Under the pieces are notes generated by a model. That model searched no databases. It had not been told where the DNA came from and saw only the letters and a program-made list of their open reading frames with translations. Made by a program: the position numbers and the translations under genes. From Actinomadura opuntiae (GTDB lineage: Bacteria > Actinomycetota > Actinomycetes > Streptosporangiales > Streptosporangiaceae): 64,000 nt of DNA. This document shows, piece by piece, positions 51,195 to 59,594 of the stretch (within the stretch, counting starts at the first letter, position 1; every line of letters begins with the position of its first letter). The stretch lies in contig NZ_JASNWF010000011.1 of assembly GCF_030283205.1 (NCBI RefSeq), positions 124,001 to 188,000 of the forward strand, read 5' to 3'.

Positions 51195-52481
51195 TCAGCC
51201 GATGCGCAGGGGCAGGGTGCGGGGCCCGCGGACCTGGCCGGCGGCCCACGTCACCGCCGCGGGGTCGTCGAGGGTGAAGCGCGGGAACCGTTCGAGCCAG
51301 ACCTCGAGGGCGACGCGCAGCTCCATGCGGGCCAGGTGCGATCCGACGCAGCGGTGGATGCCCAGGCCGAACGCGGCGTGCCGGTTGACCTCGCGGTCGA
51401 TGACGACCTCGCCGGCGCGGTCGAACTGCTCGGGGTCGCGGTTGGCGGCGGGGAACGACAGCAGGACCCAGTCGTCGGCCTTCATGTCGGCGCCGCGCCA
51501 GTGCATGTCCTGCTTCACCAGCCGCGCCATGGTGACCGGCGCGTAGGCGCGCAGGAACTCCTCCATCGCCGTCGGCAGCAGCCCGGGTTCGGCGACCAGC
51601 CGCTCCCGGTCGGCGGGCGTCTTGGCGAGGTGCCACAGCGAGGCGCCGATCGCGCTCCACGTCGTGTCGATACCGGCGATCAGCAGCAGCGCCATCGTCC
51701 CGGAGACATGGGACGGATCGAGCCTGCGCCCGTACAGCTCGGCGTTGAGCAGGTAGGTCGTGAGGTCGTCGCGCGGGTGGTCGATGTGGTCGCGGATCTG
51801 CGCGAGCAGGTAGTCGAACAGCTTCTCCATCCGCGCGATGCGCTCCTCCGGGGGACGGTTGACGCCCTCCAGCGCGTTCTCGACGAACTCGCGGAACTTC
51901 GGGCCGTCCTCGGGCGGGAAGCCGAGCATGTCGGCGATGACGCGCATCGGGATGTGCTGGGCGTAGTCGCGGGCGGCGTCGACGAGGTCGCCCTCGAAGC
52001 CGTCGATGAGGGCGTGGCAGAACGCGCGGGTCGCCGGTTCCAGCCGGGAGACGGCCGTCTTGGTGAACGCGGGCAGGAGCAGCCTGCGCGCGTCGTGGTG
52101 GAAGGGCGGGTCGGAGGAGATCGGCGGCACCGCGCCGACCGGCGCGATCTCGGGCGGCGGCCGGAAGTTGCTCATGACGATCGACCGGGACGAGAAGCGC
52201 TCGGTGTCGTAGGCGATCGCGCTGACGTCCTCGTACCGGGTCGGCAGCCAGGCGCCGCCGAACCGCCCGGTGTGCGCGATGGGGCAGCGCCGGCGCAGGT
52301 CGTCCTGGATCGGGTAGGGGTCGGCGGCCCATTCGGGCTCCATGTGGGAGAAGTCGGTGGCCCAGTCCGCCACCGGGCCGGTGACGACCTCGTTGCGCGT
52401 GCCCAGCGGCCGGCTCTCGCGCATCTCCTCGAAGCCCCGGGTGAAGCGGTCGTCGCCGATGATCTCGTCGCCGGTGGTCAT
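51195..52481 (-). CDS. Cytochrome P450
   Basis: A 428-residue class I P450. I-helix oxygen-activation motif AGIDTTWSAIG, ExxR motif EEFLR, and heme ligand Cys378 in FGLGIHRCVGSH. It needs electrons from a ferredoxin, and a ferredoxin gene overlaps its start (ATGA at 52,478-52,481). The substrate is unknown; it resembles actinobacterial P450s of terpene or fatty acid oxidation. The regulatory gene of the same operon is TetR-type. Confidence 0.92.
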   Translation of the reverse strand: MTTGDEIIGDDRFTRGFEEMRESRPLGTRNEVVTGPVADWATDFSHMEPEWAADPYPIQDDLRRRCPIAHTGRFGGAWLPTRYEDVSAIAYDTERFSSRSIVMSNFRPPPEIAPVGAVPPISSDPPFHHDARRLLLPAFTKTAVSRLEPATRAFCHALIDGFEGDLVDAARDYAQHIPMRVIADMLGFPPEDGPKFREFVENALEGVNRPPEERIARMEKLFDYLLAQIRDHIDHPRDDLTTYLLNAELYGRRLDPSHVSGTMALLLIAGIDTTWSAIGASLWHLAKTPADRERLVAEPGLLPTAMEEFLRAYAPVTMARLVKQDMHWRGADMKADDWVLLSFPAANRDPEQFDRAGEVVIDREVNRHAAFGLGIHRCVGSHLARMELRVALEVWLERFPRFTLDDPAAVTWAAGQVRGPRTLPLRIG

Positions 52482-52684
52482 GGCCGTGCCTCCTTCAGGA
52501 CGGTGATCGCGCGCTCGGGGCAGTTGGCCGCCGCCTTGCGCGCGTCCTGCTCCCCGTCCGCGGGGACGGTCCCGTCGCCGAGGACGGTGCCGTAGCCCTC
52601 GTCGTCCTCGCCGAACAGGCCGGGCGCCAGGTCGTAGCAGCGGCCATGCCCCTGGCAGCGTCCGGGGTCGATCTGCACCTTCAT
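52478..52684 (-). CDS. Ferredoxin, 3Fe-4S type, P450 partner
   Basis: A 68-residue ferredoxin. Cluster ligands are Cys10 and Cys16 in CQGHGRC, with His13 at the position of the missing fourth ligand, and Cys55 in NCPERA. This C-x2-H-x2-C...CP pattern is typical of single-cluster ferredoxins that serve P450s. Its ATG overlaps the TetR stop and its TGA overlaps the P450 start, so all three are translationally coupled. Confidence 0.93.
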   Translation of the reverse strand: MKVQIDPGRCQGHGRCYDLAPGLFGEDDEGYGTVLGDGTVPADGEQDARKAAANCPERAITVLKEARP

Positions 52685-53319
52685 CGCGTTCCTCCTGTCT
52701 GCGCCGCCGGACCGGCCGGCCGCGCGGCGGCGCCCGGCGGTGCGAACGCCGCCACGACCCGGGTCAGCAGCGCGGACCACTCCTCGTCGCCGACGCCGTG
52801 CATCTCCGGGGGGACCAGCGCGCTGCCCATCGCCAGCAGCAGGCAGAAATGGGCGATCGCGTTCGGCGAGAGCGCGCCGTCCATCTCCCCGCCGGCCTGC
52901 GCGGCGCGCACCAGCTCTTCGAGCATCCCGGCGCGTTCGCCCATGTAGTCGTGCATCGGCCGGGCCACGTCGGCGTCCCGGCGGGCCGCCACCAGGGCCT
53001 CGACCACCAGGTGGCCGCGCGCGTCCCGGCGGCGCGGCAGCCACCGGCCGATGATCAGCAGCGACTCGGTGATCGAACGCTCCGGGTCGGCGGCGACCAG
53101 CTCGGCCAGCAGCCGTCGGCCGTGCGCGCGCAGCGCCGCCACCATCAGCTCGCCCTTGGACCCGAAGTGCGCGTACAGCGCGCCGTTGCTGACGCCCGCG
53201 GCCGCCGCGATGTCGGCGACGCGCGTCCCGTCGTACCCGCGCTCGGCGAACGCGTCGGCGGCGGCGCGCAGCAGCCGCTCCCGCGTCTCGGCCGCCGTGA
53301 CACCCGCGATCCGGCCCAT
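52681..53319 (-). CDS. TetR-family regulator of the P450 operon
   Basis: A 212-residue TetR-family protein. I choose the ATG at 53,319 (MGRIAGVTAAETRERLL); residues encoded further upstream would run through the control region. The HTH is ADAFAERGYDGTRVADIAAA then GVSNGALYAHFGSKGEL. The C-terminal domain is helical. As first gene of the operon and divergent from an MFS gene, it probably represses both. Confidence 0.88.
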   Translation of the reverse strand: MGRIAGVTAAETRERLLRAAADAFAERGYDGTRVADIAAAAGVSNGALYAHFGSKGELMVAALRAHGRRLLAELVAADPERSITESLLIIGRWLPRRRDARGHLVVEALVAARRDADVARPMHDYMGERAGMLEELVRAAQAGGEMDGALSPNAIAHFCLLLAMGSALVPPEMHGVGDEEWSALLTRVVAAFAPPGAAARPAGPAAQTGGTR

Positions 53320-53376
53320 GCCGGAATTAAAAGACCGTTCATTCAGTAGCGTCAAGGGGTGGATTTTAGAAGTTGG

Positions 53377-53397
53377 TTCTAGTATCACGATCTAGAA
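53377..53397. promoter_or_regulatory. Inverted repeats between TetR and MFS genes
   Basis: TTCTAG and CTAGAA flank nine bases at 53,377-53,397. Overlapping it on either side are TAGAA-GTTGG-TTCTA and GAAA-GTAG-TTTC. The 135-base divergent region is unusually AT-rich. One or more of these are likely operators. Confidence 0.5.
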
Positions 53398-53454
53398 AGT
53401 AGTTTCAGACTCCTCGGTCGGGAGGCCCCCCATGGGCGTTGCCGGCGCACCCGC

Positions 53455-54915
53455 GTGACGGGGACGAAGCCCACCGTCGCGCCCGCGGGGCCCGCCGCCG
53501 GGAACCCGTGGTGGACGCTGTCCGCGGTGAGCATGGCGAGCGTGCTGACCGGGCTCGGCGGCAACACCCTCAACGTCGCGCTGCCCTCGGTCGTGCGGCA
53601 CTTCCACGCCGGCCCGCTGGCCGCCAACTGGATGCTGCTGGCGTTCATGCTCGCCAACACCGTCCTGATCGTGGTGTTCGGCCGGTTCTCCGACATGTTC
53701 GGCCGCCGCGCGATGTACCTGTCCGGCCTCGGCGCCTACACCCTGGCGAGCCTGCTGCTCGGCTTCGCCCCGACCGCCTGGACGGTCGTGGGCCTGCGCG
53801 TCCTGCAGGCCGCGGGCGGCGCGATGCTGCTGGCCAACAGCGCGGCCATCGTCACCGACGCCTTCCCGCGCGAGCGGCTCGGCAGCGCCATGGGCGTCTA
53901 CACCGCCTCGTTCTCCATCGCGCAGCTGGCCGGGCCGACCCTCGGCGGCTACCTCACCGACGCCTTCGGCTGGCGCTGGGTGTTCTGGTACAACGTGCCG
54001 TTCGGCGCGCTGTGCCTGCTGTGGGGAGCGGTCGCGCTGCGGCCCGTGGAGGCGGACGCGCGCGAGCGCGGCGTCGACGTGCCCGGCAACGCGCTCGTCC
54101 TCGCCGGGCTCGGCAGCCTGCTGTTCGGGCTGTCGCAGGTGAACGAGCGGGGCTGGACGAGCCCGGTCGTGCTGGGCGGCGTCGCCGTGTTCGCGGTGCT
54201 GCTCCCGGTGTTCCTCGCCGTCGAGCGCCGCGCCGCCCGTCCCGTCGTCGACATCGGGCTGTTCCGGGACGTGCCGTTCGCGCTCGGGCTGCTCGCCACG
54301 TTCCTCAACGCGACCGCGCGGATGGGCGCCGTGGTGCTGCTGGCGTTGTTCTTCCAGTCCGCGCAGGGCGACGACCCCTTCACGGCCGGGCTCAAGGTGC
54401 TGCCGATGTCGGCGGTCGCGGTCGTGGCGTCCACCGGCGCGGGGTTCCTGGAGAACCGCGTCGGCGCCCGGACCATGACGGTGCTCGCCACCTCGCTCAC
54501 CACCCTCGGCCTGCTCGAACTGCTGGCGGTGATCGGGCGGGACGTGGCGTACGCGCCGGTCGCGGCGGGACTGATGCTGCTGGGCGCCGGGTCGGGCATG
54601 TTCCTGCCCTCCAACGCGACCGCGCTGCTGCGCGGCCTGCCGTCGCACCGGCTCGGCGTGGTCAACGCGATGCGGCTGATGGTGCAGAACACCGGGATCG
54701 TGGTCAGCACCGCGCTGGCGTTCTCCCTCATCGCGGGCCCGGTGCCGGCGGCGCTGCGCGCGCACGTCTTCGCCGGGGACCTGTCGCGGGTGTCGGGCCA
54801 GGGCGTCCAGCAACTCGTCATCGGGTACCGGTACGCGCTGGCCTGCATGGCGGCGCTGTCGGCGCTCGCCGTGCTGGCCTGCCTCGGCACCCGCCGCGCG
54901 GAACGCTCCCGCTAG
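53455..54915 (+). CDS. MFS exporter, DHA2 family
   Basis: A 486-residue transporter with about 14 helices. Motif A reads GRFSDMFGRRAMYLSG, the antiporter motif C is in FSIAQLAGPTLGGYL, and LGGNTLNVALPSVVRHF is the helix-1 block. It starts at GTG 53,455; no clear ribosome binding site is near. It is divergent from the TetR-ferredoxin-P450 operon, so it may export the P450 product or the inducer. Its stop codon shares a CTAG with the convergent gene. Confidence 0.88.
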   Translation: MTGTKPTVAPAGPAAGNPWWTLSAVSMASVLTGLGGNTLNVALPSVVRHFHAGPLAANWMLLAFMLANTVLIVVFGRFSDMFGRRAMYLSGLGAYTLASLLLGFAPTAWTVVGLRVLQAAGGAMLLANSAAIVTDAFPRERLGSAMGVYTASFSIAQLAGPTLGGYLTDAFGWRWVFWYNVPFGALCLLWGAVALRPVEADARERGVDVPGNALVLAGLGSLLFGLSQVNERGWTSPVVLGGVAVFAVLLPVFLAVERRAARPVVDIGLFRDVPFALGLLATFLNATARMGAVVLLALFFQSAQGDDPFTAGLKVLPMSAVAVVASTGAGFLENRVGARTMTVLATSLTTLGLLELLAVIGRDVAYAPVAAGLMLLGAGSGMFLPSNATALLRGLPSHRLGVVNAMRLMVQNTGIVVSTALAFSLIAGPVPAALRAHVFAGDLSRVSGQGVQQLVIGYRYALACMAALSALAVLACLGTRRAERSR

Positions 54916-55919
54916 GCGGTGGCCTCCACCTCGGCGCGGGTCAGTACGGGGTCGGGGGCGGCGGGCGCGGTCGTGGCGACGACCGGGGCCGAGACGCCGC
55001 CGGCGACGCGGGCCTTCGCCTGCCGGAACTCCGGCAGCGGGCCGGTCGCGTCGTACAGCCCGTTGAGCGCGATCCAGAGGGCGCTGCGGCGCATGCGCAG
55101 CACCAGCGGGTTGGGCCGCTGGTAGAGGGCCAGCTTCTGCGCCCATTCGGGGAGCATGTCGCGGGCCGCCCAGTCCATGAACGGGCTGCCGGGCTCCCAG
55201 GGCTTGGTGCCGTTGCCGCGCAGGTTCGGTCCGGTCCCGAACGCCTTGATCGGCGTGACGGCCAGGCGCGGCAGGTAGGACTCCAGGCACTCGGCGACCT
55301 CCGCCTTCGTGGCGGGCAGGTCGGTGCCGCCGAGCGCCTCCCCCACCCGGACGAACTCGCCGTAGTAGCGGTCGAGGTCGGCGCCGCGCAGCGGCTTGCG
55401 GTGGTAGCGCTCGTGGGCCGTCGCGAGCCCCCACACCACGGTGGCGTAGTTCCAGCGCAGCCACTCCGGGTCGTCGGCGTCGTAGGGCAGGCCGTCCGGG
55501 CGGGTGCCCTTCACGGTGTGGTGCATGGCGCGGACGGTGCGCGCCAGCCGCTCGGCGGTCTCGGTGGAGCCGTAGGCGGTGCCGATGAAGAACGACAGCG
55601 AGTGGCCGAGCCGGACGGCGGCGCCCTCGGGGTCGATGCCGCCGGTCGGGACGCCGTCCACCCGCTCGGGGATGCGGGAGTGGTCGTAGGCCATCCAGCT
55701 GATGCTGGGGTCGAGGCCCTCGATGTAGGCGGCGCCGACCAGGCCGAGGACCAGCGTCGGCAGGTGCGAGTGGACGTACCAGACCGCGCTGTCCGGGCCG
55801 AACCAGCCCGGGTCGCCCTGCGGCCCGGCGAACTCCAGGCCCCGGAAGAACCGGGACCGGATCTCGGCGTCGAAGGCCCGCTCGAATCGTGCCGCGAGGG
55901 GGTTGGTTCTCGGTGCCAT
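54912..55919 (-). CDS. MpaB-family oxygenase (DUF2236)
   Basis: A 335-residue protein of the DUF2236/MpaB family, heme-dependent oxygenases related to latex-clearing protein. Family blocks seen are WFGPDSAVWYVHSHLPTLVL, AYDHSRIPERV, HHTVKGTRPDG, LRWNYATVVWGL and ERYHRKPL. The C-terminal 40 residues are low-complexity (APVVATTAPAAPDP). It is divergent from a TetR gene across two repeated operator-like sites. Confidence 0.85.
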   Translation of the reverse strand: MAPRTNPLAARFERAFDAEIRSRFFRGLEFAGPQGDPGWFGPDSAVWYVHSHLPTLVLGLVGAAYIEGLDPSISWMAYDHSRIPERVDGVPTGGIDPEGAAVRLGHSLSFFIGTAYGSTETAERLARTVRAMHHTVKGTRPDGLPYDADDPEWLRWNYATVVWGLATAHERYHRKPLRGADLDRYYGEFVRVGEALGGTDLPATKAEVAECLESYLPRLAVTPIKAFGTGPNLRGNGTKPWEPGSPFMDWAARDMLPEWAQKLALYQRPNPLVLRMRRSALWIALNGLYDATGPLPEFRQAKARVAGGVSAPVVATTAPAAPDPVLTRAEVEATA

Positions 55920-55937
55920 CCCGGCGCTCCCGTCAAA

Positions 55938-55961
55938 GTCTGGCTACGGCCGTGTCCAGAC
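55938..55961. promoter_or_regulatory. Operator-like site 1 of a twin pair
   Basis: GTCTGG and CCAGAC arms separated by 12 bases (CTACGGCCGTGT). Most of the inner bases are also symmetric. It lies 19 bases upstream of the MpaB start. Confidence 0.7.
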
Positions 55962-55973
55962 CTCAGGGTAAGC

Positions 55974-55997
55974 GTCTGGGTACATGCGTGTCCAGAC
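55974..55997. promoter_or_regulatory. Operator-like site 2 of a twin pair
   Basis: The same GTCTGG-12-CCAGAC layout with inner bases GTACATGCGTGT; 20 of 24 positions match site 1. Centre-to-centre distance is 36 bp, and it ends 8-17 bases before the TetR start. Confidence 0.7.
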
Positions 55998-56014
55998 TTG
56001 GTATCGTGACCGCC

Positions 56015-56626
56015 ATGGCGAACGCCCGGACGGCCGCGAACACCCGGTGGGCGGGCGTCCCCGCCGCCCGGCGCCGCGACGAGCGGCGCGACATGCTCGT
56101 CCGGGCCGCATACCGGCTGTTCACCGCGGGCGGCGAGGCGGCCCTGGCCGTCCGCGCGGTGTGCCGCGAGGCCGAGCTGCACACGCGCTACTTCTACGAG
56201 AACTTCGCCGACACCGCCGAGCTGCTCGCTGCCGTCTACGACCAGCAGGCCACCGCGCTCGGCGACGTCCTGGCCCGCGCGGTCGAGGACGCGGGCCCGC
56301 GCCCCGACGCGCGCACCCGGGCCGGCATCCGTGCCGTCCTGCGGTTCATCAGCGAGGACCCAGGCCGCGGCCGCGTCCTGTTCGCCGAGGCGCGCGGCAA
56401 CGAGGTCCTCGCCGCCCGCCGCCGCGCCGCGCAGACCGCGCTGCTGGAGGGCGTCCTCGCGATGACCCGCGACCAGAGCCCGCCGCTGCCCGTCGTCATC
56501 GCCGCCACCATGTTCACCGGCGCCATGACCGAGCTCGCCCAGCAGTGGGCCGACGGACGCCTCGGCGACGACCTCGACGCCGTCGTCGACACCGCCGTGA
56601 CCCTCTCCCTCGCCATGCGCTGTTAG
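56015..56626 (+). CDS. TetR-family regulator (divergent from MpaB)
   Basis: A 203-residue TetR-family protein. The HTH is RAAYRLFTAGGEAALAVRAV then CREAELHTRYFYENFADTAE; the C-terminal part is helical (ARTRAGIRAVLRFISEDPGR). Starts at ATG 56,015 or GTG 56,006 are both possible. The two identical-type sites directly before it and before the MpaB gene strongly suggest that it regulates both. Confidence 0.85.
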   Translation: MANARTAANTRWAGVPAARRRDERRDMLVRAAYRLFTAGGEAALAVRAVCREAELHTRYFYENFADTAELLAAVYDQQATALGDVLARAVEDAGPRPDARTRAGIRAVLRFISEDPGRGRVLFAEARGNEVLAARRRAAQTALLEGVLAMTRDQSPPLPVVIAATMFTGAMTELAQQWADGRLGDDLDAVVDTAVTLSLAMRC

Positions 56627-56645
56627 CCCCCGGTCGCGGGAGTGG

Positions 56646-58004
56646 TCACCGGGCTTCCGAGGCCACTGCGCCTCGACGGGCCGCCGCCGTTCGGTGGAGG
56701 GCGAGGGCGGCCGTGCCGGTCGTCAGGGTGACCGCCAGCCCGGCCAGGACGTGCCGCTGCCGCCGTGTGCGCCGTTCGACCCGCGCATAGGGTTCCGTGG
56801 AGAACGAGACGAGCTCGTACCGGGACATCCACCGGCCCGGCAGGGCGCGCTCCATCGCGTGGTCGGCCTTCCGGGCGAGCTTGAAAGCCGGTGAGGCGAC
56901 CTTCTCCCGCATCTCCGTGAAGTTCTCGAGCGCCATCCTGCCGATGGCGTCCGCGTTGTCCTTGCGGCGCTCCTCGTACAGCGGCAGCGCGCGGTCCCAT
57001 CGGCCGGCGGTCTCGGTGAGGCAGCGGTCGAGTTCGACGACGTCCTCGAAGGCGCAGTTGGCGCCCTGCCCGTAGAACGGGACGATCGCGTGGGCGGCGT
57101 CGCCGATCAGTGCGGCCCCGCGGCCCGACACCAGCCACCTGTCGCAGTGCACCGTGCCGAGCCTGCCCACCGGGTTGCGGAGGTAGTCGTCCACCAGGCC
57201 GGGCGAGAGCGGCGGCACATCGGGGTAGCGGGTGCGGAAGTGCCGCTCCACGGCCGCCGGGCCGTCGAGCGCGGCGAACCCGGACGCGCCGTCCCGCGGC
57301 CAGAACAGCGTGCAGGTGAACGACCGGTCGGGGTTGGGCAGCGCGATCATCATCGAGCCGCCGCGCGGCCAGATGTGCAGGGCTCCGGGATCGAGGGCGA
57401 ACTCCCCGCCGGCCGCGGGGATGGTCAGTTCCTTGTACCCGTGGTCGAGGAACGCGACCTTCTCGCGGACGGCGCCCGACGCCGCCATCTGCGCCCGCAC
57501 CGCCGATCCCGCGCCGTCGGCTCCGAGAATGACCGCCGCGGCGGCGTGCACCGTGCCGCCGAGGGTCTCGAACCTCAGCGCGCCGGTCGCGAAGTCGGCT
57601 CCGGTGAGCCGGTGGCCGAAGTGCACCCGCACTCCGGGCGCGGCCTCGGCGGCGTCGAGCAGCGCGGCGTTGAGCGCGCTCCGGCCGATCGAGTGGATCG
57701 CCTTGCCGCCGTCCCGGCTGTAGGGCTGGAAGTCCAGGCCGCCGGCCACGGGGTGGATCATCCGGCCGCTCATCGGCAGCGCGCCCGCCATGACGCGCCG
57801 TTCCAGGCCGATCCGGCGCAGCGCGTCCAGGCCCCGCTCGGACAGGGCGAGGTTGATGGAGCGGCCGCGCTCGGCGCCGCCGGCCCGGGGGTCGGACCGG
57901 CGCTCGTACAGGGCGACCCGGTGGCCCCGCCTCGCGAGGTAGCAGGCGAGGAGGGAGCCGGTGAGGCCGGCTCCGACCACGGCGATCTCCTGTGGTGTGC
58001 TCAT
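56646..58004 (-). CDS. kmo: Kynurenine 3-monooxygenase
   Basis: A 452-residue FAD-dependent aromatic hydroxylase that makes 3-hydroxykynurenine with NADPH and oxygen. IAVVGAGLTGSLLACYLARR binds FAD; RSINLALSERGLDALRRIGL and HGYKEL are KMO-specific; GDAAHAIVPFYGQGANCAFE is the second FAD motif. A hydrophobic segment near the C-terminus (VLAGLAVTLTTGTAALAL) may anchor it, as in eukaryotic KMO. It follows the tryptophan dioxygenase gene by 16 bases. Confidence 0.92.
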   Translation of the reverse strand: MSTPQEIAVVGAGLTGSLLACYLARRGHRVALYERRSDPRAGGAERGRSINLALSERGLDALRRIGLERRVMAGALPMSGRMIHPVAGGLDFQPYSRDGGKAIHSIGRSALNAALLDAAEAAPGVRVHFGHRLTGADFATGALRFETLGGTVHAAAAVILGADGAGSAVRAQMAASGAVREKVAFLDHGYKELTIPAAGGEFALDPGALHIWPRGGSMMIALPNPDRSFTCTLFWPRDGASGFAALDGPAAVERHFRTRYPDVPPLSPGLVDDYLRNPVGRLGTVHCDRWLVSGRGAALIGDAAHAIVPFYGQGANCAFEDVVELDRCLTETAGRWDRALPLYEERRKDNADAIGRMALENFTEMREKVASPAFKLARKADHAMERALPGRWMSRYELVSFSTEPYARVERRTRRQRHVLAGLAVTLTTGTAALALHRTAAARRGAVASEAR

Positions 58005-58020
58005 TGGATCGCGGACCTTT

Positions 58021-58908
58021 CTAGATGTGGGTGCGGGCCGACCACAGCTCCGGGAAGACCTCCCGGTCCAGGCTGCGCCGGAGCCACTGGACGCCGTTCG
58101 AGCCCCCGGTGCCGGCCTTGGCGCCCATCGCCCGCCGGACCGAGGCCAGATGCCGGTGGCGCCAGTCGCCGAACCCCTCGGAGACCGCGGTGAGCGCCTC
58201 GCCGAGCAGGCGCAGGTGGTTGCCGGGTCCGGCGTCGCCGTAGATCTCCACCCAGGCGGCCTCCACCGCGGGATGCGGCTGGTGCTCGTCCGAGAAATCC
58301 CTGCCGAGAAGGTCCGCCGGGATGTCGTGCCCCGTGCGGGCGAGCAGCGCGACCACGTCGTCCCAGACGCTGGGCGACCGCAGGGCCTCGGCCAGTTCGG
58401 CGTGCACCGCGGGCTGCCGCCTGAAGGGCCGGATGAGAGAGGCCGTCTTGAGTCCCAGGAGGAACTCCAGCCGCCGGTACATCGCGGACTGGAAGCCGGA
58501 GCCCTCGCCGAGCAGGTCGCGGAACCGGTTGAAGTCGGCCGGGGTCATCCAGCGCAGGCACTGCCAGCCGGCGTTCAGGCCGTCGAGGTGCAGCGCCGCC
58601 CTGCGCGCCGGCAGCAGGGCCCCCCACACGTCGTCGGCGCGCAGCAGCCGCTGGACCTCGCGCAGTTCGTGGTGGACGAGCCCGAAGTACAGCTCCATCA
58701 CCTGGCTGATCACCAGGAACGACATCTCGCCGGGGTCGTCGCTCAGCGTCCGCTGGAGCGTGTGCAGGGTGTCGGCGTTCACGTAGGCGTCGTAGGGAAC
58801 GCGTTCCGTGAAGGCCAGCGTGGGCTCGCCCCCGCTCGCGGCGGCGCGCTCGGCGCGCTCCCGCTCGGACGCGGGCCGGATCGATGATGCGAGATCGGTG
58901 CTGGTCAA
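58021..58908 (-). CDS. kynA: Tryptophan 2,3-dioxygenase
   Basis: A 295-residue heme enzyme opening the indole ring of tryptophan to N-formylkynurenine. Family blocks: VPYDAYVNADTLHTLQ, GEMSFLVISQVMELYFGLVH, FQSAMYRRLEFLLG, FGDWRHRHLASVRRAMGAKA followed by GTGGSNGVQWL. I choose the TTG at 58,908 because AGGAGG lies six bases upstream; the frame is open further, to 58,998, without support. It heads the kynA-kmo operon. Confidence 0.9.
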   Translation of the reverse strand: MTSTDLASSIRPASERERAERAAASGGEPTLAFTERVPYDAYVNADTLHTLQRTLSDDPGEMSFLVISQVMELYFGLVHHELREVQRLLRADDVWGALLPARRAALHLDGLNAGWQCLRWMTPADFNRFRDLLGEGSGFQSAMYRRLEFLLGLKTASLIRPFRRQPAVHAELAEALRSPSVWDDVVALLARTGHDIPADLLGRDFSDEHQPHPAVEAAWVEIYGDAGPGNHLRLLGEALTAVSEGFGDWRHRHLASVRRAMGAKAGTGGSNGVQWLRRSLDREVFPELWSARTHI

Positions 58909-59061
58909 CGCTGCCCTCCTCGTGGCTCGGCGATGTGACGTGGTGTTAATGATCTGATAGGAGATAGGCCGTAGTACATGCCGATTCGAAGGCATCAAGC
59001 CGGATATGGCACTGCATCAGCTTCATTTGGCCAAGTTGGGTTTCAGATTGGGAGGATCACC

Positions 59062-59514
59062 ATGGACGAGACCGACTGGCTGCTCCTCGCGCAGCTCCAG
59101 GCGGACGCGCGGCTGTCGTTCAGCGAACTGTCGCGGCGGGTCCACATGTCCCCGCCCGCGGTCGCCGAGCGCGTGCGCCGGATGGAGGAGGCGGGCGTGC
59201 TCACCGGTTACCGGGCGCAGGTGGACCCGGCCCGCGTCGGGTGGTCCGTCGTCGCGTTCATCCAGATGTCCTGTTACGGGCCGCGGTGCGTGCTGCGCGC
59301 CCCCGAGGTGGCGGAGTGGCCCGAGATCCGCGAGATCCACCGCGTCACCGGCGCCGCGTGCAGCCTGCTGAGGATCGCGGCGTCCTCCATGGACGCCTTC
59401 GAGTCGCTGATCGACCGGCTCGCCCCCTTCGGGCAGCCCACCAGCACGATGGTGCTGTCCACGCCGCTGGCCTGGTCGCCGATCACCTCCCCCGACGCCC
59501 CGGCGGCCCCCTGA
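59062..59514 (+). CDS. Lrp/AsnC-family regulator (kyn genes)
   Basis: A 150-residue Lrp/AsnC protein. N-terminal HTH (DARLSFSELSRRVHMSPPAV, AERVRRMEEAGVLTGY), then the RAM ligand-binding domain (REIHRVTGAACSLLRIAAS). GGGAGGATC lies before the ATG at 59,062. It is divergent from kynA-kmo with a 153-base gap, as KynR-type regulators are, so control by a kynurenine-pathway compound is likely. Confidence 0.88.
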   Translation: MDETDWLLLAQLQADARLSFSELSRRVHMSPPAVAERVRRMEEAGVLTGYRAQVDPARVGWSVVAFIQMSCYGPRCVLRAPEVAEWPEIREIHRVTGAACSLLRIAASSMDAFESLIDRLAPFGQPTSTMVLSTPLAWSPITSPDAPAAP

Positions 59515-59541
59515 CCCGTGAGTGGGAGGCGCGCCCCGGTA

Positions 59542-59581
59542 CGCGGTGGTCCCGCGCACCGAGGCGCGCGGGACCACCGCG
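59542..59581. terminator. Perfect 16-bp hairpin between convergent genes
   Basis: CGCGGTGGTCCCGCGC and its exact complement flank an 8-base loop. It lies between the AsnC-type gene and the ABC ATPase stop. No T-run. Confidence 0.75.
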
Positions 59582-59594
59582 CGGGCGGGGGGAA

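Noticed and set aside
53392..55464. Minus-strand open frame of 690 codons
   Set aside because: It is antisense to the MFS exporter and only partly in the MpaB frame; the composition (His/Arg/Gln/Pro) is not protein-like, and its C-terminal half matches nothing.
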